Source: DASSNR01 sp036278935
GTDB lineage: Bacteria > Gemmatimonadota > Gemmatimonadetes > Gemmatimonadales > Gemmatimonadaceae
Direction: 5' to 3'
DNA: 28,065 nt
Assembly: GCA_036278935.1 (NCBI GenBank)
Contig: DASUKA010000083.1
Span: 1-28,065, forward strand
A program made the position numbers and the translations under genes. The stretch's first letter is position 1. Every line of letters starts with the position of its first letter. The notes beneath the pieces are model-generated. The model worked only from the letters and a program-made list of their open reading frames with translations. It ran no database searches and was not told where the DNA came from. This document shows positions 9,235 to 16,064 of the stretch, one piece after another.

Positions 9235-9253
9235 ATGTTTGCGCCCGTGTCAA
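9226..9253 (-). promoter_or_regulatory. Predicted sigma70-type promoter for the S15-SusC-SusD genes
   Basis: On the minus strand a consensus -35 TTGACA (9253-9248) is followed after 16 bases by TACTAT (9231-9226), four of six matches to the -10 consensus. It would start transcription near 9218 and leave a leader of about 135 bases before the S15 gene. The -10 box lies inside the GTATAC repeat cluster, consistent with repressor control. Confidence 0.5.
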
Positions 9254-9408
9254 GGACAGGGGCGCAGCCTCCCCGTGCGTATGCACCACACACATCACCG
9301 CGCCCACGCGCTAGCACAGCGCGCGTCCGGCATGCATTGTGGTCCAGCCGGCGGCGGCCACCGACTGGTCGCGCTGCCCTCGGATGTCCACGACAGAGGA
9401 GAAACAGG

Positions 9409-11223
9409 ATGCGCCGGAACATCACTCGCGCCACGAGCTACCGCCGCGTGGCCCTGCACGCCGCGGCCGCGGTCGCTACGCTTGCCATCGCGGTCTGCAT
9501 CAGCCTCGCCGTCCGCCGCCAGGGAACGATGGCCACCGCCATGGCCGCCACACGCGCTCCCACCCCCGCTCGCACCGCGCCCCGCGTGGCCGCCGGGCTG
9601 CGCTTCGTCATCTCCTTCCCCGCGGCGCTCTCCGCGCAGGCGCAGACCGGCCACATCATCCTCATCGTCTCGCGGGACACGAGCGCCGAGCCACGCTTTC
9701 AGTACCACGTCTATTCGCCCGACGTGCAGCCCGCATTCGGACTGGATGTGCAGCATCTCGCGCCGGGACAGACGGCGGTGATCGACAGCACGGTGTTCGG
9801 ATGGCCGCTCCAGAGCGTGAACGACCTTCCGGCAGGGGACTACCGGGTGCAGGCAGTGCTCAACCGCTACGAGACGTTTCATCGCGCGGACGGACACACC
9901 GTGGAGCTCCCGCCGGACAAGGGCGAAGGACAGCACTGGTACTCCAAGCCGGGGAACTTCTACAACGCGCCGCTCGCGGTGCACCTCGATCCATCCACCG
10001 GCCAGACCGTGCGCCTCCGCCTGGACAGGGTGATCCCTCCCATCCCCGCACCCAAGGACACGAAGTGGGTGAAGTACGTGCGCATCAAGAGCGCACTCCT
10101 CTCGAAGTTCTGGGGGCGCCCCATGTACCTCGGCGCAATCGTGCTGCTCCCCGCGGGATTCGACGATCACCCGCACGCACGCTATCCGCTGGCGGTGGAC
10201 CAGGGCCACTTCCCACGCGGCTTCGGGGAATTCAGCCCGCACCCGCCGCATCCGGGGCAGAGCGCGCGAGACAGCACGCGCACCGCCTACGCGTACGATC
10301 TCTTCAAACGATGGACGGGACCGAACTTCCCGCGCATGCTCGTGATGAAGATCCAGCACGCCAATCCGTACTACGATGATTCCTACGCGGTGAACTCGGC
10401 GAATCTGGGCCCGTACGGCGATGCGATCGTGCACGAGCTCATCCCGTACGTCGAGCACCGATTCCGCGGGATCGGACAGGGCTGGGCCCGGACACAGTTC
10501 GGCGGCTCAACCGGCGGGTGGGAGTCGCTCGCCGAGCAGATCTTCTACCCGGATGACTTCAACGGCACCTGGTCGTTCTGCCCGGATCCGGTGGACTTCC
10601 GGCAGTATGAGACCATCGACATCTACCACGACACGAGTGCGTTCGTCTTCAACGCGCAGTGGAAGAAGACGCCGCAGCCCTCAGGACGCGACTACCTGGG
10701 CCACCTGCTCACCACCGTGGAGAACGACAACCACTGGGAGTACGTGCAGGGCCGCAAGGATCGCTCGAGCGAGCAGTGGGACATCTGGGAAACGGTGTTC
10801 GGCCCCATGGGCAAGGATGGCTATCCACAACGGCTCTACGACAAGCTCACCGGTCACATCGATCCCACGGTGGCGCAGTACTGGAAGGAGCACTACGATC
10901 TCCGCTCCATCCTGCAGCGCGACTGGCACAGCGTGGGCCCCAAGCTGGTGGGGAAGATCCACATCTACAGCGGCACCATGGACAGCTGGCACCTGAACAA
11001 CGCCGTCTACCTGATGCAGGATTTCCTCGACCAGACCACCGACCCGTACTACGCCGGCTCCATCGAGTACGGCGACCGCTACCAGCACTGCTGGACCGGC
11101 GACTCGCAGCACTCGCTGGCGGTGGGGAGCATGACGGTCTTTCGCCGCTTTCTGCCGGTGATGGCCCGGCACATCATCGACACGGCGCCCGCGGGCGCGG
11201 ACACGGTGAGCTGGCGCTACTGA
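9409..11223 (+). CDS. Secreted or membrane-anchored esterase-family alpha/beta hydrolase
   Basis: The 604-residue protein uses the ATG at 9409, chosen because GAGGAG lies at 9396-9401, seven bases upstream, and a hydrophobic export signal follows directly (about residues 14-34). The first about 220 residues form a domain I do not recognise. The C-terminal half resembles the putative-esterase (PF00756) fold. Ser367 lies in the nucleophile elbow FGGSTGGW, and Asp525 (GTMDSWHL) and His568 (DSQHSLA) complete a plausible triad. The fold and catalytic order are inferred. It is divergent from the S15 hydrolase and may act with it on the same extracellular substrates. It is convergent with the sigma-factor gene 36 bases downstream. 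Confidence 0.85.
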   Translation: MRRNITRATSYRRVALHAAAAVATLAIAVCISLAVRRQGTMATAMAATRAPTPARTAPRVAAGLRFVISFPAALSAQAQTGHIILIVSRDTSAEPRFQYHVYSPDVQPAFGLDVQHLAPGQTAVIDSTVFGWPLQSVNDLPAGDYRVQAVLNRYETFHRADGHTVELPPDKGEGQHWYSKPGNFYNAPLAVHLDPSTGQTVRLRLDRVIPPIPAPKDTKWVKYVRIKSALLSKFWGRPMYLGAIVLLPAGFDDHPHARYPLAVDQGHFPRGFGEFSPHPPHPGQSARDSTRTAYAYDLFKRWTGPNFPRMLVMKIQHANPYYDDSYAVNSANLGPYGDAIVHELIPYVEHRFRGIGQGWARTQFGGSTGGWESLAEQIFYPDDFNGTWSFCPDPVDFRQYETIDIYHDTSAFVFNAQWKKTPQPSGRDYLGHLLTTVENDNHWEYVQGRKDRSSEQWDIWETVFGPMGKDGYPQRLYDKLTGHIDPTVAQYWKEHYDLRSILQRDWHSVGPKLVGKIHIYSGTMDSWHLNNAVYLMQDFLDQTTDPYYAGSIEYGDRYQHCWTGDSQHSLAVGSMTVFRRFLPVMARHIIDTAPAGADTVSWRY

Positions 11224-11232
11224 GCCCCGACA

Positions 11233-11255
11233 GCGCGCGGTCCGAACCCGCGCGC
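11233..11255. terminator. Hairpin between convergent esterase and sigma-factor genes
   Basis: An 8-base perfect stem (GCGCGCGG at 11233-11240 with CCGCGCGC at 11248-11255) and a 7-base loop fill the 36-base gap between two convergent stop codons. No T-run follows on either strand, so rho-independent termination is uncertain. Confidence 0.45.
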
Positions 11256-11259
11256 GCGC

Positions 11260-12546
11260 TCAGGACGACGCCGTGTCGTCCGAAGAACGCGCGTAGCCGG
11301 CAGCCCGTGCAATCAACAGCTCGCGCTCGCGCGCGTTGCGGGTGAGTGATGCCGCGCGCTCGAGCTCCGAGCGCGCCTCATCCGTGCGATCGAGCTTGGC
11401 CAGGAAATCGGCGCGCACGGCGGGGAGGAGATGGTAGCGCTCCAGTGAACCCTCCGCGGCGAGCGCATCCACAATCTCGAGTCCCGCGGCGGGGCCGAAC
11501 GCCATCCCGACGGCGACCGCGCGATTCAGCTCAACGATGGGCGACGGCGTGAGTTGAGCGAGCGCACCGTAGAGCGCCACGATGCGCGCCCAGTCCGTTT
11601 CCGCCGCCGTGCGGGCGCGTGCATGACAGGCGGCAATGGCCGCCTGGAGCGCGTATGACCCCAGCGCACCGCCCTCACGCTCCGCGCGCTCAAGCGCGGC
11701 GAGCCCACGGCGAATGAGCAGGTGGTCCCACCGCGCACGGTCCTGATCGAGCAGCAGGATGGGTTCGCCCGAGGGGCCGAGTCGCGCGCGCAACCGTGAC
11801 GCCTGAATCTCCATGAGCGCCACCAGGCCGTGCACCTCCGGCTCCCGCGGCGCGAGCTCGGCCAGGATGCGGCCGAGCCGCAGCGCATCCTCGCAGAGCG
11901 CCGGGCGCACCCAGTCGTCGCCGGCGGTGGCGGAATAGCCTTCGTTGAAGATGAGATAGATCACTTCGAGCACCGACGCCAGCCGCTGCTCGAGCTCGTC
12001 GCCGCGCGGCACCTCGAACGGAACGTGCGCATCGCGCAGCGTCCGCTTGGCCCGCACGATGCGCTGGGCCACGGTGGCTTCGGACACGAGGAAGGCCCGC
12101 GCGATCTCGTCTGTGGTGAGCCCGCCGAGCAGCCGCAGCGTGAGCGCCACGCGCGCCTCGGTGGAGAGCACGGGGTGACAAGCGGTGAAGATGAGGCGCA
12201 GCAGATCATCGCCAATGTCGTCGTCGAGCGCGGCATGGAGATCCGATTCGGGGCTCTCCTGCCCGGCCTCGAGCTCGTGGCCCAGCTCCTCGTGCTTGCG
12301 ATCCACCAGCGTGTTCCGGCGCAACGCGTCGATGGCCCGGTGCTTGGCGGTGGCCATCAGCCAGGCGCCCGGGTTGTCCGGGACGCCTGACTGCGGCCAC
12401 TTCTCCAGCGCGACCAGCAGCGCGTCCTGCGCCAGGTCCTCGGCGGTGCCCACATCGCCCACGATCCGCGCGAGCGCGGCAATGAGCTTCGCGGACTCGA
12501 TGCGCCATACGGCGTCGATCGCGCGCTGGGTTTCGGTAGCCATCAT
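11260..12546 (-). CDS. ECF42-type RNA polymerase sigma factor with C-terminal DUF6596/TPR-like extension
   Basis: The 428-residue protein is about twice the size of a plain ECF sigma factor. Sigma region 2 spans about residues 10-75 (DLAQDALLVALEKWPQSGVPDNPGAWLMATAKHRAIDALRR). Region 4 spans about 110-165 (LTLRLLGGLTTDEIARAFLVSEATVAQRIVRAKRTLR). The remaining about 260 residues are the helical extension of the ECF42 group (VIYLIFNEGYSATAGDDWVRPALCEDALRLGR), ending in TPR-like helices. ECF42 factors have no classical anti-sigma partner; the extension is required for activity in studied cases, and the genes sit beside DGPF/YCII proteins. That is the case here: three YCII genes lie upstream on the same strand. 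The start is taken as the first of two adjacent ATGs (12546); there is no strong ribosome site. A TTG at 12555 is possible but less likely. Confidence 0.93.
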   Translation of the reverse strand: MMATETQRAIDAVWRIESAKLIAALARIVGDVGTAEDLAQDALLVALEKWPQSGVPDNPGAWLMATAKHRAIDALRRNTLVDRKHEELGHELEAGQESPESDLHAALDDDIGDDLLRLIFTACHPVLSTEARVALTLRLLGGLTTDEIARAFLVSEATVAQRIVRAKRTLRDAHVPFEVPRGDELEQRLASVLEVIYLIFNEGYSATAGDDWVRPALCEDALRLGRILAELAPREPEVHGLVALMEIQASRLRARLGPSGEPILLLDQDRARWDHLLIRRGLAALERAEREGGALGSYALQAAIAACHARARTAAETDWARIVALYGALAQLTPSPIVELNRAVAVGMAFGPAAGLEIVDALAAEGSLERYHLLPAVRADFLAKLDRTDEARSELERAASLTRNARERELLIARAAGYARSSDDTASS

Positions 12547-12600
12547 GGCTACCAAATCAGATCATCTGCCTCGGCCAGTGCAAGGCCGGCCCATGGGATT

Positions 12601-12671
12601 CACCACAGAGACACGGAGAGCACAGAGAGAGGCGGTTGGCTTTTCTCCATGTTCTCTGTGTCTCTGTGGTG
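12601..12671. repeat. Long palindromic repeat with CACCACAGAGACAC arms
   Basis: A perfect 14-base inverted repeat (CACCACAGAGACAC at 12601-12614, its complement at 12658-12671) continues inward with mismatches to arms of about 28 bases around a short loop. It can fold into a long hairpin in the 145-base gap between the YCII-1 and sigma-factor genes. The AG-rich 'CACAGAGACAC' type of sequence is a dispersed repeat in many environmental bacterial genomes, where it gives rise to spurious annotated peptides. It may attenuate or separate transcription of the sigma gene, or be a non-autonomous mobile repeat. Confidence 0.85.
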
Positions 12672-12691
12672 CACCACCACCGATGAGGCTC

Positions 12692-13093
12692 TTAACCTCT
12701 CGCGCGCGCGCTCTCTGCCTGCTCCTTGCCCACAGGCGTGGACGCATCGCCGAAGTCCTCCGCCTGGTAGAGCTGGCGAAGCTCGCACTCGCCATTGCCC
12801 GCCACTGCCAGAAACCGCCTGCACAGCTCGACCGCCTCCTCCTTCGACTTCGCTTCCATGAGCGCGAAGCCGCCCACCTGCTCCTTCGCTTCGGTGAAGG
12901 GACCGTCCGTGACGGTCACCTTCTCGCCGGAGCGGCGAACGCGCGCCCCCTTGGCGGTTGGGAGACACCCCTCCGTAGAGAGCAGCCAGCCCTCGCGCAT
13001 CGCCTCTTCAATGAGTGCGCCCATCGTGCGCATCTCCTCGGCCGACGGTGGGGTGCCCGTTTCCGGTGTCCTGTAGATCGACAGGAATCGCAT
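12692..13093 (-). CDS. YCII-related (DGPF) protein, copy 1
   Basis: The 133-residue protein starts at ATG 13093, eight bases after a strong AGGAGG, and begins MRFLSIYRTPE. A longer in-frame reading up to 13456 is not supported. The family signature DGPF is at residues 63-66 (VTDGPFTEAKEQVGGFALMEAKSKEEAVELCRRFL). YCII-type folds are small ferredoxin-like dimers, and the biochemical role of the DGPF branch is not established. It is the most divergent of the three copies in this cluster and the nearest to the ECF42 gene, which fits the usual ECF42-DGPF pairing. A shared promoter block lies at 13171-13200. Confidence 0.92.
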   Translation of the reverse strand: MRFLSIYRTPETGTPPSAEEMRTMGALIEEAMREGWLLSTEGCLPTAKGARVRRSGEKVTVTDGPFTEAKEQVGGFALMEAKSKEEAVELCRRFLAVAGNGECELRQLYQAEDFGDASTPVGKEQAESARARG

Positions 13094-13170
13094 GGTGATG
13101 CCTCCTTCCTTTGGGTTGAGAGCCGGGCGTCCGGCTGAATCCGGTTCGGGGCGAGCACCGGCTCTACTCA

Positions 13171-13200
13171 TACGTCGAACGAGCAGATGGGAAATCGACA
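13171..13200 (-). promoter_or_regulatory. Predicted ECF42-dependent promoter of YCII copy 1
   Basis: On the minus strand TGTCGA (13200-13195) is followed after 17 bases by CGACG (13177-13173). The block from TGTCGATTTCC to GCTCGTTCGA is nearly the same as that upstream of YCII copy 3, at the same distance from the ATG. TGTCGA is the -35 element I recall for ECF42 targets. Confidence 0.65.
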
Positions 13201-13296
13201 TCGCGATCGCCGACGCTGCAGGGGAGGCACACCGCGTCGTCTGCATGTCGTGATACCGCGCGATAGACAGATGGGGATGTTCGACCTTCGCCGCGC

Positions 13297-13731
13297 CTAC
13301 CGCTTCGTGTTGGCCACCGCCTCCGCGCGCATCCGCTCGTCCCGCTCCCGAAGCTCGGGCGTGAGCTCGGCGCCAAAGTCCTCCACCTCGAAAATCTGGC
13401 GAATCTCGAGCTCGAGGTTGCCGTGCGCGTCGGATGCCGGCCACCGCTTCGCCCACTCGATCGCTTCCCCCTTCGACTTCACCTGAATGATCGCGAAGCC
13501 GGCGATCAGCTCCTTTGTCTCGGCGAACGGCCCGTCGGTCACGTTTGGCTTGCCGCCCGAGAACTTGACACGCGTGCCTTTGGAGCTCGGTTGCAAGCCA
13601 TCACCCTGGAGCATCACGCCGGCCTTCACCATCTCCTCGGTGTACTTCATCATGTCGGTAAGGAGCTGCTCGCTCGGCATCACGCCGGCCTCGGTCTCCT
13701 TGTCGGCCTTGCGAATGATCATGAATCGCAT
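13297..13731 (-). CDS. YCII-related (DGPF) protein, copy 2
   Basis: The 144-residue protein starts at ATG 13731, eight bases after AGGAG (13740-13744). It begins MRFMIIRKADKETEAGVMPS, carries DGPF at 66-69 (NVTDGPFAETKELIAGFAIIQVKSKGEAIEW) and ends in a charged helix after EVEDFGAELTPELRERDERMRAE. It is collinear with copy 3 over the whole length without gaps, indicating tandem duplication. Unlike copies 1 and 3, it has no clean TGTCGA-17-CGAYG block at the expected distance in its own orientation. It may be read through from copy 3 or use another promoter. Confidence 0.92.
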   Translation of the reverse strand: MRFMIIRKADKETEAGVMPSEQLLTDMMKYTEEMVKAGVMLQGDGLQPSSKGTRVKFSGGKPNVTDGPFAETKELIAGFAIIQVKSKGEAIEWAKRWPASDAHGNLELEIRQIFEVEDFGAELTPELRERDERMRAEAVANTKR

Positions 13732-13936
13732 CGTGCTGTCTCCTGAATGGGTTGTGGCTCGATGTCGGGCCTCGGTGATCTCGGACGGCGCCGCTCGCTG
13801 GACGTGATGTCGAGTGTCGGGCCCGTGTACATCGTATGCTCGGGGTCTCCTCAGCGCGCCCCGTCATCCCCGCTGGAGAGGGTATGGGGATGATGGGGCG
13901 TACCGTGTGATTGATGGAGGGTCGGGGGTTCGAAGG

Positions 13937-14371
13937 TCAGCGATTGGCGCCTTTCGCCAGTTGCTCGGACTGTGCCCGCAGTCGCTCCTCCTGCTCCCGC
14001 AGCTCCGGCGTGAGCTGGGCCCCGAAGTCGTCCGCCTCGAAAACCGGGCGAATCTCGACCTCCGTGCCACCGTCGAACGGCGCGCGCTTGAGCCAGGCGA
14101 TCGCCTCGTCCATCGACTTCACCTGCCAGAGCCAGAAGCCTGCGATCAGCTCCTTCGTCTCGGCGAACGGCCCGTCGACCACGGTGCGCTTACTGCCCTC
14201 GAAGCGCATCCGCGCGCCCTTCGAGCTCGGCTGGAGTCCCTCAGCGGCGAGCATCACGCCGGCCTTCACCAACTCCTCATTGAACTTTCCCATGGCGGCC
14301 AGCAGCTCCGTGCTGGGCAGCACGCCCGCCTCGCTGTTCCTGTCCGCCTTCACAATCACCATCGCTCGCAT
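13937..14371 (-). CDS. YCII-related (DGPF) protein, copy 3
   Basis: The 144-residue protein starts at ATG 14371. This start gives the same N-terminus as copy 2 (MRAMVIVKADRNSEAGVLPS) and sits eight bases after AAGGAG (14380-14385). A GTG at 14380 would overlap that ribosome site and is rejected. DGPF lies at 66-69 (VVDGPFAETKELIAGFWLWQVKSMDEAIAWLKR). It ends with EADDFGAQLTPELREQEERLRAQ, matching copy 2. It is preceded by the second copy of the shared promoter block. A role downstream of the ECF42 sigma factor is inferred from context. Confidence 0.92.
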   Translation of the reverse strand: MRAMVIVKADRNSEAGVLPSTELLAAMGKFNEELVKAGVMLAAEGLQPSSKGARMRFEGSKRTVVDGPFAETKELIAGFWLWQVKSMDEAIAWLKRAPFDGGTEVEIRPVFEADDFGAQLTPELREQEERLRAQSEQLAKGANR

Positions 14372-14446
14372 TGTGACCACTCCTTGTCGATTCGGGTTGA
14401 GAGTCCCTCATGCGGGCGGCGTCCTCCCGCCGCCTCGGCTCCATTG

Positions 14447-14477
14447 ATGCATCGAACGAGCGCGTCGGAAATCGACA
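14447..14477 (-). promoter_or_regulatory. Predicted ECF42-dependent promoter of YCII copy 3
   Basis: On the minus strand TGTCGA (14477-14472) is followed after 17 bases by CGATGCAT (14454-14447). The intervening TTTCC and GCTCGTT are identical in sequence and position to those in the block upstream of YCII copy 1. The block ends 75 bases before the ATG, against 76-77 for copy 1. Confidence 0.65.
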
Positions 14478-14523
14478 TGTTCGAAGGAACGCGGCTGCCG
14501 GGACGGCGGGCTATTACCCTAGA

Positions 14524-15561
14524 CTACGCGCTTTCCATCTCGGACAGGTAGACGCCGAGACGGGCCAGCGTCTGCTCGGAGCCCTGGTCGGCGTGGAAGA
14601 CCGTGATCGCACGCTCGTAGTCGGCGGCCGTCATGAAGACCATCCGCATGGTGAGCCGCGTCTTCCCGCTGTCGTCGCTGAAGGTGACGGTGGTGCGGAA
14701 CTTCGGCGTGGGGCCGTGGTCGTAGACCAGACGCTCCGGCGGTGCGACTTCCACGAAGACGATCTCATTCCGGTAGTCCACACCGTCCGGGCCGTGCATG
14801 ATGAATCGCCACTCGCCGCCAGGCCGCACGTCCATCTGGTGAATGGTGGTCGTGAAGCCGTCCGGTCCCCACCAGCGCACCACGTGCTCCGGCTCCGTCC
14901 ACGCCCGGAACACCAGGTCGCGCCGTGCATCGAACACACGGGTGGTGACGATCTCGGGATCAGCCGCCGCGGACGTGGAGTCGGTGGCGACGTTCCCGGC
15001 CCGCACGCCTGATGCGAAGGGCGAGTGCTCGGCGCGTGAAGGCGTGATCGTGGATGCGACGCTCGCCACCCGCTCGGCGAGCCGGTCGAGCGATTCGTCC
15101 CACCCCAGCTGATAGTTCGTCTGATTGTCGGTGGAGGCCTGCTCGACTCCGGCGTGCACGATGGTGAGTGTCGTGCCGCCATCGTGCTCGGTGAAGCTCA
15201 CGGTGATTCGCTGTTCCCCCGGCATACCGGTGGGCGGCTCGATCACGTGGCCGCTTTCGTCGGTGATCGCCATGTCGAAGACGAGCCGCTCCGGCTCGGC
15301 GATCTCGCGATAGATGCCCCTGCCCCATAGGGTGCCGCCGTCAGCCGTCTTCACGCAAAAACGAAAGAGGCCGCCGGAGCGCAGGTCGACCGTGCAGAAG
15401 GGCATGGTGGCGCCCCGAGGCTGCCCCCACCAGTGCACGAGATGCTCGGGCTCCGTCCACGCCTTGAACATGAGCGCTCGCGGTACCTCGAAGGTGCGAG
15501 TGATCACGAGCCCGTGATCGGGCGACAGGACCATGTACGGCGGTGTGATGGCGCCCGTCAT
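14524..15561 (-). CDS. Tandem AHSA1/SRPBCC-domain protein
   Basis: The 345-residue protein uses ATG 15561, eight bases after GGAGG and two bases from the ArsR stop. An earlier in-frame ATG at 15624 would run through the ArsR gene and is disfavoured. Two AHSA1 (SRPBCC) domains are visible: about residues 18-160 (ITRTFEVPRALMFKAWTEPEHLVHWWG) and about 200-340 (TTRVFDARRDLVFRAWTEPEHVVRWWG). They are joined by a Ser/Ala-rich linker. Single AHSA1 domains are about 145 residues, so this is a duplicated, fused form. SRPBCC folds hold a hydrophobic ligand cavity; the ligand is unknown. It forms an operon with the ArsR gene, a very common pairing in which ArsR represses both. Confidence 0.92.
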   Translation of the reverse strand: MTGAITPPYMVLSPDHGLVITRTFEVPRALMFKAWTEPEHLVHWWGQPRGATMPFCTVDLRSGGLFRFCVKTADGGTLWGRGIYREIAEPERLVFDMAITDESGHVIEPPTGMPGEQRITVSFTEHDGGTTLTIVHAGVEQASTDNQTNYQLGWDESLDRLAERVASVASTITPSRAEHSPFASGVRAGNVATDSTSAAADPEIVTTRVFDARRDLVFRAWTEPEHVVRWWGPDGFTTTIHQMDVRPGGEWRFIMHGPDGVDYRNEIVFVEVAPPERLVYDHGPTPKFRTTVTFSDDSGKTRLTMRMVFMTAADYERAITVFHADQGSEQTLARLGVYLSEMESA

Positions 15562-15562
15562 G

Positions 15563-15958
15563 CTACCGCCTCCGCGGCGTGTGACGCCGCCGAGCTGATT
15601 GCTTCTTTCGTGTGCTGCTGGCATGGCTCTGCTCCCTGTCCTGAAGTTCGTGGAGGTAGTCGTCGAGGCGGTCGAGACTCCGCTCCCAGAAGCGCCGATA
15701 GTGCTCCACCCAATCCGCCACTTCCCTGAGGCGCGCGGCCTTGAGCCGGGCCGGTCGCCATTGCGCCTCGCGGCTGCGCGTGATGAGGCCGGCGTGCTCG
15801 AGCACCCGGAGATGCTTGGACACGGCCGGCAGGCTCATGGCGAAGGGCTGCGCCAGTTCGGTAACGGTCGCCTCCCCGGCCGCGAGGCGGGCGAGGATGG
15901 CGCGGCGCGTCGGGTCGGCGAGAGCGGCGAAAGTGGAGCTGAGGTGGTCTGTGGGCAT
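15563..15958 (-). CDS. ArsR-family winged-helix repressor
   Basis: The 131-residue protein begins MPTDHLSSTFAALADPTRRAILARLAAGEATVTELAQPFAMSLPAVSKHLRVLEHAGLITRSREAQWR. This is a full ArsR winged helix with the recognition helix near residues 42-58. I saw no Cys metal site, which fits the SRPBCC-associated branch rather than metal sensors. ATG 15958 is chosen; a TTG three codons earlier is possible. A basic tail (KKQSARRRHTPRRR) ends the protein. It is one base apart from the tandem AHSA1 gene and lies 36 bases downstream of a good promoter with repeated GGTTAAATA elements, so autoregulation is likely. Confidence 0.93.
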   Translation of the reverse strand: MPTDHLSSTFAALADPTRRAILARLAAGEATVTELAQPFAMSLPAVSKHLRVLEHAGLITRSREAQWRPARLKAARLREVADWVEHYRRFWERSLDRLDDYLHELQDREQSHASSTRKKQSARRRHTPRRR

Positions 15959-15966
15959 GTGTCTCA

Positions 15967-16022
15967 AACCGTTTGGTTAAATAACGTATCGGTTAAATAC
16001 AAGACACGGAGCGGCGTGTCAA
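15967..16022 (-). promoter_or_regulatory. Promoter and probable operator of the ArsR-AHSA1 operon
   Basis: On the minus strand TTGACA (16022-16017) is followed after 17 bases by TATTTA (15999-15994). GGTTAAATA occurs twice on the plus strand (15975-15983 and 15991-15999, 16 bases apart), the second covering the -10. AACC and GGTT arms flank GTTT at 15967-15978. Such AACC/GGTT palindromes are what I recall for SRPBCC-linked ArsR repressors. Confidence 0.65.
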
Positions 16023-16064
16023 GTGGGCATCGCATCAGTGACGCCCACCGGCGGGGCCGTCAGG

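Larger units (their letters stand above)
9083..9408. other. Divergent intergenic control region between the two secreted hydrolases
   Basis: This 326-base gap lies between the divergent starts at 9082 (minus) and 9409 (plus). It contains an AT-rich island at 9187-9240 in an otherwise GC-rich region, with a minus-strand promoter and repeated GTATAC and GCGGATATA elements (listed separately). The plus-strand frame of the esterase stays open upstream to 9109, but that extension is low-complexity and lacks family similarity. I therefore treat it as untranslated. The part from 9260 to 9390 shows no recognisable feature. Confidence 0.7.

Noticed and set aside
9109..9408. In-frame N-terminal extension of the esterase
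   Set aside because: A good ribosome site and the export signal both place the start at 9409, and the extension would run through the promoter region.
12600..12968. Short minus-strand frame whose end includes peptide text from the CACCACAGAGACAC repeat
   Set aside because: It is a translation of the palindromic repeat and the wrong frame of YCII copy 1. Such repeat-derived peptides are common annotation artefacts.
13808..13838. TGTCGA with CGTATG on the plus strand upstream of YCII copy 2
   Set aside because: It points away from the YCII gene and differs in spacing from the two matching blocks; no plus-strand gene follows.
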